DNA of 45,324 nt. Origin: Candidatus Physcousia equi. Lineage in GTDB: Bacteria; Bacteroidota; Bacteroidia; Bacteroidales; Bacteroidaceae. The stretch is from contig JAGHUD010000018.1 in the NCBI GenBank assembly GCA_018065005.1, positions 1 to 45,324 of the forward strand. Reading direction: 5' to 3'. Shown piece by piece: positions 23,995-31,855 of this stretch; the stretch's first letter is position 1; the number at the start of each line of letters is the position of its first letter. The translations under genes were made by a program, and so were the position numbers. The notes beneath the pieces were generated by a model. The model was not told the DNA's origin and made no database searches. It saw nothing but the letters and a program-made list of their open reading frames with translations.

Positions 23995-25922
23995 AGCACG
24001 ACCTCACTCATTGGCTACCCACAACGCGCAAAGAAATGGAACTGCGCGGTTGGGACTCACTCGACGTTATCCTACTCAGCGGCGACGCCTACGTCGACCA
24101 TCCATCGTTTGGCGTGGCTGTCATTGGGCGTCTGCTTGAGGCAGAAGGCTTGCGCGTCGGCATCATTCCGCAACCCGATTGGCACGGCGACCTCCGCGAC
24201 TTCAAGCGTCTGGGACGTCCCAGACTTTTCTTTGGCATATCGCCCGGTTGCATGGACTCGATGGTGAACAAATACACCGCTGCCCGCCGTCTGCGCAGCG
24301 AGGACGCCTACAGTCCAGATGGTCGTCACGACATGCGTCCGGAATACCCCACCATCGTCTACACCCAATGCTTGCGCCAACTCTTCCCCGACGTCCCCAT
24401 CGTGTTGGGCGGCATCGAGGCGAGTCTGCGCCGTCTCTCACACTACGACTATTGGCAGGATCGTTTCCTCCCGAGCATACTCTGTCTATGCGACGCCGAC
24501 GTCATCGCCTATGGAATGGGCGAAAAGAACGATGCTGAAATGGCACGCCGCCTGCTTGCCCTCATCGAAGAGTATGATGAAACGCTGAGCTACGACGAAG
24601 ATGGTGCACCCTGTGCTTCGCGCGCCACCTTCCGCAAAGCCCTCCTCTCCCCCGACCCCCAGCGCCAGACCGGAATGGTGTTCGCCAAGGATGAGGCGCT
24701 CCCGCGCATCGACGACCAAGCCCCCATCCGACTCCACTCCTTCCCCGAATGCATCAACGACCTACGCCAACAAGCCGAAAACTTCAAGCACATCGAGGAA
24801 GAGAGCAACCGAATGTATGCAGCCATTCTCGTCCAGGAGACCAACGGAAAGCAAGTAGTAGTGTTCCCCCCCTATCCACCCCTCACCACCGGCGAACTCG
24901 ACCATTCGTTCGATTTGCCCTACACACGCTTGCCCCACCCCAAATATCAAGGAAAGCGCATACCTGCGTTCGACATGATTAAGTTTTCAGTCAACTGCCA
25001 TCGAGGATGTTTTGGCGGTTGCTCCTTCTGCACCATCAGTGCCCATCAGGGCAAGTTCATCATGAGCCGATCGAAGGAAAGCATCGTGCGCGAGGTCAAG
25101 GAAGTGACGAAAATGGACGGCTTCAAAGGCTACCTGAGCGACCTTGGAGGACCGAGTGCCAACATGTACCAGATGCGGGGCAGGAACAAAAAGGCATGCG
25201 AAGCCTGTCGGCGCCCTAGCTGCATACATCCCAACATTTGTCCCAATCTCAATGCCGACCACCGTCCGCTGCTTGATGTCTATCATGCCGTCGATGCCTT
25301 GCCTGCCATCAAAAAGAGTTTCATCGGCAGTGGTGTGCGCTATGACCTGCTGCTCCACCCCTATAAAGATCAGGACCTGGCACATGCAGCCAGCGACTAT
25401 ACGGCAGAACTCATACGCAACCATGTGAGCGGCAGACTCAAGGTGGCTCCCGAGCACACCTCTGACCGTGTGCTCGAACTCATGCGAAAACCCTCCTTCT
25501 CGCTCTACCGGCGCTTCAAGCAAGTCTTCGACAACCAATGCCGCCGCGAGCGTCTCAACCAACAGATCATTCCCTACTTCATCAGTAGCCACCCCGGGTG
25601 CACGGAAGAGGATATGGCAGAACTGGCAGTCATCACGCGCGAGCTGGGACTGCATCTCGAACAAGTGCAAGACTTCACCCCTACGCCCATGACGCTTGCC
25701 ACAGAAGCCTGGGCTACGGGCTATCATCCCTACACGCTCGAGCCTGTCTTTTCTGCCCGATCGCCACGCGACAAACAAGCGCAACGTCTGTTCTTCTTCT
25801 GGTATAAACCAGAGGAACAACGCCGCATCATCGACGAGCTGCACCGCATCGGACGTGCCGATCTCGTCGCGAAACTTGTGGGGCCTACGGGTGCGCCTCA
25901 GGGCAGCAGACGCAAGAGATAG
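23991..25922 (+). CDS. YgiQ family radical SAM protein
   Basis: A 643-residue member of the YgiQ/UPF0313 family. It has an N-terminal B12-binding-like region (LPTTRKEMELRGWDSLDVIL, GDAYVDHPSFGVAVIGRLL) and a radical SAM core whose cluster cysteines C340, C344 and C347 form CFGGCSFC. The C-terminal region (DUF3362-like) includes PEHTSDRVLELMRKP and HPGCTEEDM. The reaction is unknown. A second cysteine group, CEACRRPSCIHPNIC near 400-415, may bind another cluster, as is usual in the family. It starts inside the end of the upstream amidase-like gene, so translation is coupled. Confidence 0.92.
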   Translation: MKHDLTHWLPTTRKEMELRGWDSLDVILLSGDAYVDHPSFGVAVIGRLLEAEGLRVGIIPQPDWHGDLRDFKRLGRPRLFFGISPGCMDSMVNKYTAARRLRSEDAYSPDGRHDMRPEYPTIVYTQCLRQLFPDVPIVLGGIEASLRRLSHYDYWQDRFLPSILCLCDADVIAYGMGEKNDAEMARRLLALIEEYDETLSYDEDGAPCASRATFRKALLSPDPQRQTGMVFAKDEALPRIDDQAPIRLHSFPECINDLRQQAENFKHIEEESNRMYAAILVQETNGKQVVVFPPYPPLTTGELDHSFDLPYTRLPHPKYQGKRIPAFDMIKFSVNCHRGCFGGCSFCTISAHQGKFIMSRSKESIVREVKEVTKMDGFKGYLSDLGGPSANMYQMRGRNKKACEACRRPSCIHPNICPNLNADHRPLLDVYHAVDALPAIKKSFIGSGVRYDLLLHPYKDQDLAHAASDYTAELIRNHVSGRLKVAPEHTSDRVLELMRKPSFSLYRRFKQVFDNQCRRERLNQQIIPYFISSHPGCTEEDMAELAVITRELGLHLEQVQDFTPTPMTLATEAWATGYHPYTLEPVFSARSPRDKQAQRLFFFWYKPEEQRRIIDELHRIGRADLVAKLVGPTGAPQGSRRKR

Positions 25923-26156
25923 GAGGAAGGCAGCAATGTGTCATGCTGAGGTGGCACACCCGTTGTCCGCATTTGTGTTTTACTGCCAGCAAATACCTTG
26001 AAGCCTTTGCACGCAAAAAAAGCGATGGCGGCACTCCGTTTCTGGCGACCAAGCCACGCTACTCTGAACTGCCACCTTTCCGTTCTTGCTTGCGAAAAAG
26101 GATGCAATTTGTGGGAAAAATTAGTAAGCGATTCGTGGAGAATGGGATTTTTTTTG

Positions 26157-26164
26157 TAATTTTG
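26157..26164 (+). promoter_or_regulatory. -7 box of glnS
   Basis: TAATTTTG, 26 bp before the ATG; TTCG at 26132-26135 may be a poor -33. The rest of the 25923-26190 gap shows no gene or strong hairpin. Confidence 0.5.
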
Positions 26165-26190
26165 CAGCAATTTTAGAAAACATATGTTAT

Positions 26191-27942
26191 ATGGCAACAA
26201 CCATTACTCCAGAAAATGGCACCGAGAAAAGGAGCCTGAACTTCATCGAAGCACAAGTAGAGAAAGACCTTGCAGAGGGCAAAAACAAGGGAAGATTGCA
26301 GACACGATTCCCACCAGAACCTAACGGCTACCTTCATATCGGACACGCAAAAGCCATCGCCATAGACTTCGGCATTGCCGAACGATTCGGCGGTGTGTGC
26401 AATCTGCGCATGGACGACACCAACCCACAGAAGGAGGACACAGAATACGTTGAAGCCATTAAACGCGACATCGAGTGGCTGGGCTTCCATTGGGGCAACC
26501 TCGTGTATGCCAGCGACTACTTCCAAGAATTGTGGGACTTCGCTGAATGGTGCATCCTCAACGACCGAGCCTATGTGGACGAACAGACAAGCGAGGAGAT
26601 TGCCAAGCAAAAGGGAACACCCACGGAACCCGGAGTAGACAGCCCCTACCGCAACCGCCCTGCCGAAGAGAGCCTTCGCCTCTTCCGCGAGATGAACACC
26701 GGAAATGTGGAGCCCGGCAAGATGATTCTGCGCGCAAAGATCGACATGAAAAGTTCGAATATGCACTTCCGCGACCCCATCATGTACCGAGTGCTCAACC
26801 TGCCCCATTGGCGCACGGGCACCAAGTGGAATGCCTATCCCATGTATGACTTCACACACGGACAATCAGACTATCTCGAAGGGGTGACCCACTCCATCTG
26901 CACACTCGAATTTGTGCCCCACCATGAGCTCTACGACCTCTTCGTGACCTGGATGAAGGAATGGAAGGGCGAGACGGAGCACATCGAAGACTGCCGCCCC
27001 CGCCAGTTCGAATTTAACAAGTTGAACCTCAACTATACGCTCATGTCGAAGCGAAACCTGCTCATCCTGACCAAGGAGGGCGTGGTGAAGGGTTGGGACG
27101 ATCCGCGCATGCCCACCATCTGCGGCATACGTCGTCGTGGCTATTCGCCCGAAGGCATCATCAACTTCATCGACAAGATTGGCTACACCAACTTTGATGC
27201 GCTCAACGACGTGAAACTCATGGAAGCTGCCATACGCGAAGACCTCAACACGAGAGCGCAGCGCGTGAGTGCCGTGGTCAACCCCGTTCGGTTGGTCATC
27301 GACAACTACCCCGAAGGTCAGGTGGAAGAGCTCACCGCCATCAACAATCCGGAGAACGAGGCTGACGGCACCCACACGATTGCCTTCAGCAGAACGCTGT
27401 GGATCGAGCGTGAAGACTTCATGGAGGATGGCGGAAAGAAGTTCCAACGCCTGGGTCCCGGCAAGGAGGTGCGCCTTAAGAATGCCTACATCATCAAGTG
27501 CGACGAAGATGCCAGCAAGTGCATCGAGAAGGATGCAGAGGGCAACATCACCTGCATACACGCCACTTACGACCCTGCAAGCAGAAGCGGCATGCCTGGC
27601 GCCGACCGAAAAATCAAGGGCAAGACGTTGCACTGGCTCAGTCAGGACCACTGCGTGCCCTGCGAAGTGAGAAACTACGCCTGCCTCTGGACCTGCGAGA
27701 ACCCACGCGATGCCATCAAACAGTATGAAAAGGAAAACGGCGTGAGGGGCATCGATGCCATGCGCCCATTCCTCAATCCCGACAGTTTGCAAATCAACAC
27801 GAACGCCTACATCGAACCCTACGCAGCTTCACTGCCAGCGCTTAGCTACCTCCAGTTTCAACGCAACGGCTACTACAACGTCGACCCAGACTCCACACCT
27901 GACCATCCCGTCTTCAACCGCACGGTGGGTCTGAAGGGATAA
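26191..27942 (+). CDS. glnS: Glutaminyl-tRNA synthetase
   Basis: Charges tRNA-Gln directly with glutamine. A class I synthetase of 583 residues, about the length of the E. coli enzyme. The HIGH motif is in PEPNGYLHIGHAKA (42-55) and the KMSKS-equivalent is MSKR (285-288). FRMDDTNP-like NLRMDDTNPQKE and the C-terminal beta-barrels (VRLKNAYII) are characteristic of GlnRS rather than GluRS. Bacteria with GlnRS need not use the GatCAB route for Gln; I see no gat genes here. Confidence 0.96.
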   Translation: MATTITPENGTEKRSLNFIEAQVEKDLAEGKNKGRLQTRFPPEPNGYLHIGHAKAIAIDFGIAERFGGVCNLRMDDTNPQKEDTEYVEAIKRDIEWLGFHWGNLVYASDYFQELWDFAEWCILNDRAYVDEQTSEEIAKQKGTPTEPGVDSPYRNRPAEESLRLFREMNTGNVEPGKMILRAKIDMKSSNMHFRDPIMYRVLNLPHWRTGTKWNAYPMYDFTHGQSDYLEGVTHSICTLEFVPHHELYDLFVTWMKEWKGETEHIEDCRPRQFEFNKLNLNYTLMSKRNLLILTKEGVVKGWDDPRMPTICGIRRRGYSPEGIINFIDKIGYTNFDALNDVKLMEAAIREDLNTRAQRVSAVVNPVRLVIDNYPEGQVEELTAINNPENEADGTHTIAFSRTLWIEREDFMEDGGKKFQRLGPGKEVRLKNAYIIKCDEDASKCIEKDAEGNITCIHATYDPASRSGMPGADRKIKGKTLHWLSQDHCVPCEVRNYACLWTCENPRDAIKQYEKENGVRGIDAMRPFLNPDSLQINTNAYIEPYAASLPALSYLQFQRNGYYNVDPDSTPDHPVFNRTVGLKG

Positions 27943-27944
27943 AA

Positions 27945-28030
27945 AAAAGTTTCTGCTGCAGAAATTGTAAGTTTCTGCTGCAGAAACTTTTAGTTTCCGC
28001 TGCAGAAATTTTCGTGACATGCTGCAGATA
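27945..28030. repeat. 22-bp-phased array of palindromes after glnS
   Basis: The 17-bp palindrome GTTTCTGCTGCAGAAAC (perfect copy at 27971-27987) recurs as near-copies at 27949 and 27993, with a degenerate fourth copy around 28021. The core GCTGCAG starts at 27955, 27977, 27999 and 28021, exactly 22 bp apart. Arms of copies 1 and 2 (27945-27956 with 27980-27991) can also form a 12-bp stem with an A-tract before and T-tract after, so it may terminate glnS transcripts. A weak -7 box (TAATTTTC, 28056-28063) for the next gene follows. Confidence 0.85.
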
Positions 28031-28110
28031 CAGATAAAATCATGTTCTGCACTCGTAATTTTCATGATTTCGAATGCCTAAACAAATAAAAAGAAACAAC
28101 AAAATTCATC

Positions 28111-29493
28111 TTGAGATACCAGGACTTATCATATTTCAACGACCCTGAGTTTAAAGAGCTACTCGACAAGTATGAAGCCGCCATTCAAGATGGGGGCGAG
28201 CCTTACTTCGACCCAGGCGAGTTCACCGACATCGCAGAATACTACATGATGAATGAGCGGGAAGAGGAAGCCAATCAATGCATCGACCTGGCACTGACCA
28301 TTCACCCCAATGCAAACGACCCGCAGATCTTCCTGGCGCGCCAGCAACTCTTCCACGGCAATCTTACTGTGGCACGTCAACTGGCACGAACCATTCCGGA
28401 TCAGGAGGACCGTGAGGTGAAATTCTTTTGGGCAGAATGGCTCATACGCAAAGAGCAACCGGAAGAAGCCCATCAGATGCTTGAAGAATATGGCGAGACA
28501 GTGACCGAGGAGCGCGACTTTTTCCTCTACGACACAGCCAACATCTTCACCGACTACGACCAATGGGAGATTGCCACCAGGTGGGCTAAAAGACTGAAAG
28601 AGGAGTTTCCGAATTTCAAAAACACCGACCTCCTCATCTCCGACATCATGGTGAGCACGGGGCGGGTGGCTGAGGCCATGCCCCTCTTGCAAGGCATACT
28701 CGACACAGACCCTTTCAACCGAGACGCATGGAACCTCTTGGCGGAGGCGGAGAGCGGGCAGGAGCATTATGCCGAATCGCTCGAAGCTATCGACTACCTC
28801 CTTGCCATCGATGAGCACAATCCGCAGGCATGGCTCATTCGCGCAAATTGCCTTTTCCACCTCAACCGCCTGAACGAGGCGCACGAGCAATATCTCTTCT
28901 ATCTGGAGGAGGAACCCAAGGACTTTGTCACACGCTACTTCGACGGCGTCACACTGACCAATCTCGAACGCTTTGACGACGCACTGATGCAGCTTGAACT
29001 GGCGCTTTCGCACGCCAATAAAGAAGCTGCCGAATATCTTCATATCTTACTGCAGCTCAGCTATGTGTTGAGCAAACTTCGACGAAAGGATGAAGCAATA
29101 AAACGACTCGATCAGGCGCACGCCATCAGCGACAATGCCACCGACGATGAGTACCAACTGCTACTCGGGCAGATTTATCTCGACAACCAGGATGTGCACA
29201 CCGCCAACCAATGCTTCCTCGAAGCCCTCCGCACAACGCAGAAGGAGCACGACACGATGCTCTTCATCGGCATCTCCTATGCTGAGGCGTCCTACTTCTC
29301 CACAGCAGTGAACATCTTTACGGAACTGCTCACGACAGACATGCCCGAACGCGATGCTCGGATTCTGCCCTACCTGGCATACTGCCTTTTTTTCATGCCC
29401 GACAAAACTGAATACGAACGGGTGTATGCGTTGGCGCGTCAGGCAAATCCTACGCTTACGGAATATCTCTTCTCACCCGTTATGAAAGAATGA
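28111..29493 (+). CDS. Tetratricopeptide repeat protein
   Basis: A soluble, acidic 460-residue protein made almost wholly of helix pairs in TPR spacing. Examples are PFNRDAWNLLAEAESGQEHYAESLEAI and NPQAWLIRANCLFHLNRLNEAHEQY; about eight to ten repeats are likely. No signal peptide or enzyme motif. It should act as a protein-protein scaffold; partner unknown. The start is TTG at 28111: an in-frame stop lies 24 bp upstream, there is no ATG before residue 46, and the N-terminus (RYQDLSYFNDPEF) reads as genuine. It lies downstream of the palindrome array, which may control it. Confidence 0.85.
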   Translation: MRYQDLSYFNDPEFKELLDKYEAAIQDGGEPYFDPGEFTDIAEYYMMNEREEEANQCIDLALTIHPNANDPQIFLARQQLFHGNLTVARQLARTIPDQEDREVKFFWAEWLIRKEQPEEAHQMLEEYGETVTEERDFFLYDTANIFTDYDQWEIATRWAKRLKEEFPNFKNTDLLISDIMVSTGRVAEAMPLLQGILDTDPFNRDAWNLLAEAESGQEHYAESLEAIDYLLAIDEHNPQAWLIRANCLFHLNRLNEAHEQYLFYLEEEPKDFVTRYFDGVTLTNLERFDDALMQLELALSHANKEAAEYLHILLQLSYVLSKLRRKDEAIKRLDQAHAISDNATDDEYQLLLGQIYLDNQDVHTANQCFLEALRTTQKEHDTMLFIGISYAEASYFSTAVNIFTELLTTDMPERDARILPYLAYCLFFMPDKTEYERVYALARQANPTLTEYLFSPVMKE

Positions 29494-29598
29494 GGCCAGC
29501 CCATTCGCATGTCAGCGTCGTTCCTTTGCACTTTATTTTGCCTCCTACACTTGCCGTTTGACATTTTCCCCGTATTAGAGGCGAATTTTTGTGTGAAA

Positions 29599-29630
29599 TT
29601 TGATAAAATAAATTAAAAAAACTATATTTG
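29599..29630 (+). promoter_or_regulatory. Promoter of the sugar dehydratase gene
   Basis: TTTG at 29599-29602, 20-bp spacer, TATATTTG at 29623-29630. Transcription near 29637 would give a leader of about 80 nt. Confidence 0.75.
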
Positions 29631-29660
29631 CATCGGAAATATGGTTACAAAGAGATGACG

Positions 29661-29695
29661 TAAGAGAAAACAATGCTGACCACTTATTTCTCTTA
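29661..29695 (+). promoter_or_regulatory. Leader hairpin upstream of the sugar dehydratase gene
   Basis: TAAGAGAAA (29661-29669) pairs with TTTCTCTTA (29687-29695) around a 17-nt loop, inside the predicted 5' leader and 22 nt before the ATG. It could affect translation or RNA stability. The rest of the 29494-29717 gap is AT-rich with no gene. Confidence 0.4.
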
Positions 29696-29717
29696 GCACA
29701 AGACAAACTAAACAAAC

Positions 29718-31712
29718 ATGAAGAAAAAAACAAACAAGCTCTTAGGATGGTATTTTTCCCGTAATGCAGCCCCCTATTGGATGGTGCTCGTCGTTGACCT
29801 TCTAATTGTCTATATAAGTTGCATTATCAGTTTCTTTTGCATCTATTCGCATGATGAAGCTCTTCGAAACGCTTTTTTGGCCATGGGCACCTATGCGTTG
29901 TTCCTGCCTTGCTATATCATCTCGTTTCGCTTCTTCCATACTTACAACGGCATCATCAGGCACGCGAATGCCAACGACTTCATTCGCCTGACCACATCGA
30001 TGACCTTAGGAGCACTCTTCTCCTTTGGCCTTCACCGCATCCTTTTGCACATCCCATCTGTCTATAATGTAAAAGGCTTGACAGTCTTCCTTGCAGCGCT
30101 CATCGCATTGATTGGTTGCACCCTGTTGCGCCTCATCATCAAGTTTATCTACGACTCGATGATCTTCAACAACAACCAAAAGCGAGTCTTCGTCTATGGT
30201 GTTCATCACGGTGGAGAGACTCTTGCCACAAGCATTATCACGGACAAAGAATCGCCCTATGTCTTGGCTGGATTCGTGGCAGACGAAAAGGAGATGAGCC
30301 ACCACATGATGATGGGTGTGAAAGTATATCTCAACGATGATAATCTCATCAACGTCATGCGCATGAAGCACGTCAACACAATCTTCGTGTCGCCACTCCA
30401 CAACGAATCGCTACGAGAAAACCCTGAGTTTCTGAACAAAATGGTCAAGAACGGCATCAAGGTGATGATGCAACCCTCCGAACAACAATGGGATGGCAAG
30501 AGCGACTTCACCGCCAACCAATTGCGCAGTGTCGACATCGAAGACCTTCTGCCCAGAGAGCGCATCGAGGTTGACCTCAAGAAAATTGCCGAATTGCTGA
30601 ATGGGCAGACGGTGCTGGTGACGGGCGCTGCCGGCAGCATCGGATATGAGATGGCACGCCTCATTGCCAAGTTCGAACCTCAACAATTGATTCTCGTGGA
30701 TAATGCTGAAACGCCCATGCACACGGCGCGTGTCCACATGAAGAAGCACTATCCGAACATCCCATGCGAAACCATTGTTGGCAGCATTGCCAATGCCTCG
30801 AAGATGGAAAGTATCTTCCGACAGTTCCGTCCCCAATATGTCTTCCATGCGGCAGCCTACAAGCACGTTCCGATGATGGAGAACAATCCCAGCGAAGCTG
30901 TTCAGAACAACGTATATGGCACGCGCGTCATAGCCGACATGGCTGTGCGCTACGGCACCAAGAAGTTTGTGATGATCTCAACCGACAAGGCAGTCAATCC
31001 CACCAATGTGATGGGATGCTCCAAGCGCATTTGTGAAATCTACTGCCAGGCGCTCAACAATGCGTTGGAGGAAGAACGCAAGAACCCAACAACAGCCGAC
31101 CTCACCCAATTGCCTAAATGGAAAAAGCAACTGCGACAGGCAGATGGCTCTGTGGGCATCACCCAATTCATCACCACCCGTTTTGGCAACGTGCTTGGAT
31201 CTAATGGTAGTGTCATCCCCATTTTTAAGAAACAAATCGAGCAAGGTGGGCCTGTCACGGTGACGCACCCCGACATCATTCGTTTCTTCATGCTCATCCC
31301 AGAGGCGTGTCGTCTTGTGCTCGAAGCGGGCACGATAGGACATGGAGGCGAAATCTTCGTGTTCGACATGGGCAAACCAGTGCGCATTGCTGAATTGGCG
31401 CAGCGCATGATAGAGCTGTCGGGAGCCAGAGGTGTGAAGATTGAATACACAGGACTGCGCGATGGAGAGAAGCTGTATGAAGAAGTGCTCTCCGACCAAG
31501 AACTCACACGCCCTACCCCCCACCCCAAAATCATGGTGAGTGCCGTGCGCGAATATCCCTACGAGTTGGCTCTGAAGAACGAGGAAGAGCTGTTTGCCAT
31601 CAGCTACACCTACGACGACATGGCGGTGGTGAGAAAGATGAAAGAGATTGTTCCAGAATACCTCTCGCGCCATTCAAAATATGAGGCACTCGATCTTGAA
31701 CCCAGAAAGTGA
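29718..31712 (+). CDS. Membrane-bound nucleoside-diphosphate-sugar 4,6-dehydratase (WbpM/PglF/CapD type)
   Basis: Predicted to dehydrate UDP-GlcNAc or a related UDP-HexNAc to a 4-keto-6-deoxy sugar for surface glycans. The 664-residue protein has four membrane helices (about 22-44, 54-74, 90-111, 117-140), a CoA-binding-like Rossmann domain, then the SDR domain with VTGAAGSIG at 301-309. HAAAYKHVPMMENNP and STDKAVNPTNVMGCSK follow. The usual catalytic Tyr-x3-Lys is Met432-x3-Lys436, which marks the large membrane-bound WbpM/PglF subfamily. No glycan gene cluster surrounds it, so this may be a core rather than capsule-specific copy. Confidence 0.9.
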   Translation: MKKKTNKLLGWYFSRNAAPYWMVLVVDLLIVYISCIISFFCIYSHDEALRNAFLAMGTYALFLPCYIISFRFFHTYNGIIRHANANDFIRLTTSMTLGALFSFGLHRILLHIPSVYNVKGLTVFLAALIALIGCTLLRLIIKFIYDSMIFNNNQKRVFVYGVHHGGETLATSIITDKESPYVLAGFVADEKEMSHHMMMGVKVYLNDDNLINVMRMKHVNTIFVSPLHNESLRENPEFLNKMVKNGIKVMMQPSEQQWDGKSDFTANQLRSVDIEDLLPRERIEVDLKKIAELLNGQTVLVTGAAGSIGYEMARLIAKFEPQQLILVDNAETPMHTARVHMKKHYPNIPCETIVGSIANASKMESIFRQFRPQYVFHAAAYKHVPMMENNPSEAVQNNVYGTRVIADMAVRYGTKKFVMISTDKAVNPTNVMGCSKRICEIYCQALNNALEEERKNPTTADLTQLPKWKKQLRQADGSVGITQFITTRFGNVLGSNGSVIPIFKKQIEQGGPVTVTHPDIIRFFMLIPEACRLVLEAGTIGHGGEIFVFDMGKPVRIAELAQRMIELSGARGVKIEYTGLRDGEKLYEEVLSDQELTRPTPHPKIMVSAVREYPYELALKNEEELFAISYTYDDMAVVRKMKEIVPEYLSRHSKYEALDLEPRK

Positions 31713-31794
31713 GCGAGGAGAGGCGGGGGCTCTCATTTGTCTTCTCTAAAGCGGAGAAGTGGAAACGAGCTGAAAGAAAGATGAACCCACCCCC

Positions 31795-31819
31795 AGGTGC
31801 TTGACAACAAGAAGCACCT
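31795..31819 (+). terminator. Hairpin between dehydratase and MscS genes
   Basis: AGGTGCTT (31795-31802) pairs with AAGCACCT (31812-31819) around a 9-nt loop, but only CTTCAC follows. It may be a weak terminator or an intercistronic processing hairpin. Confidence 0.4.
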
Positions 31820-31855
31820 CTTCACAACATACAATCAACTGCACGACACACAACT

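Noticed and set aside
24987..27792. Long antisense frames of about 285 and 308 codons opposite ygiQ and glnS, and similar ones opposite pta and the TPR gene.
   Set aside because: They mirror well-identified genes, lack promoters, and their translations show no domain; they are shadows of GC-rich coding sequence.
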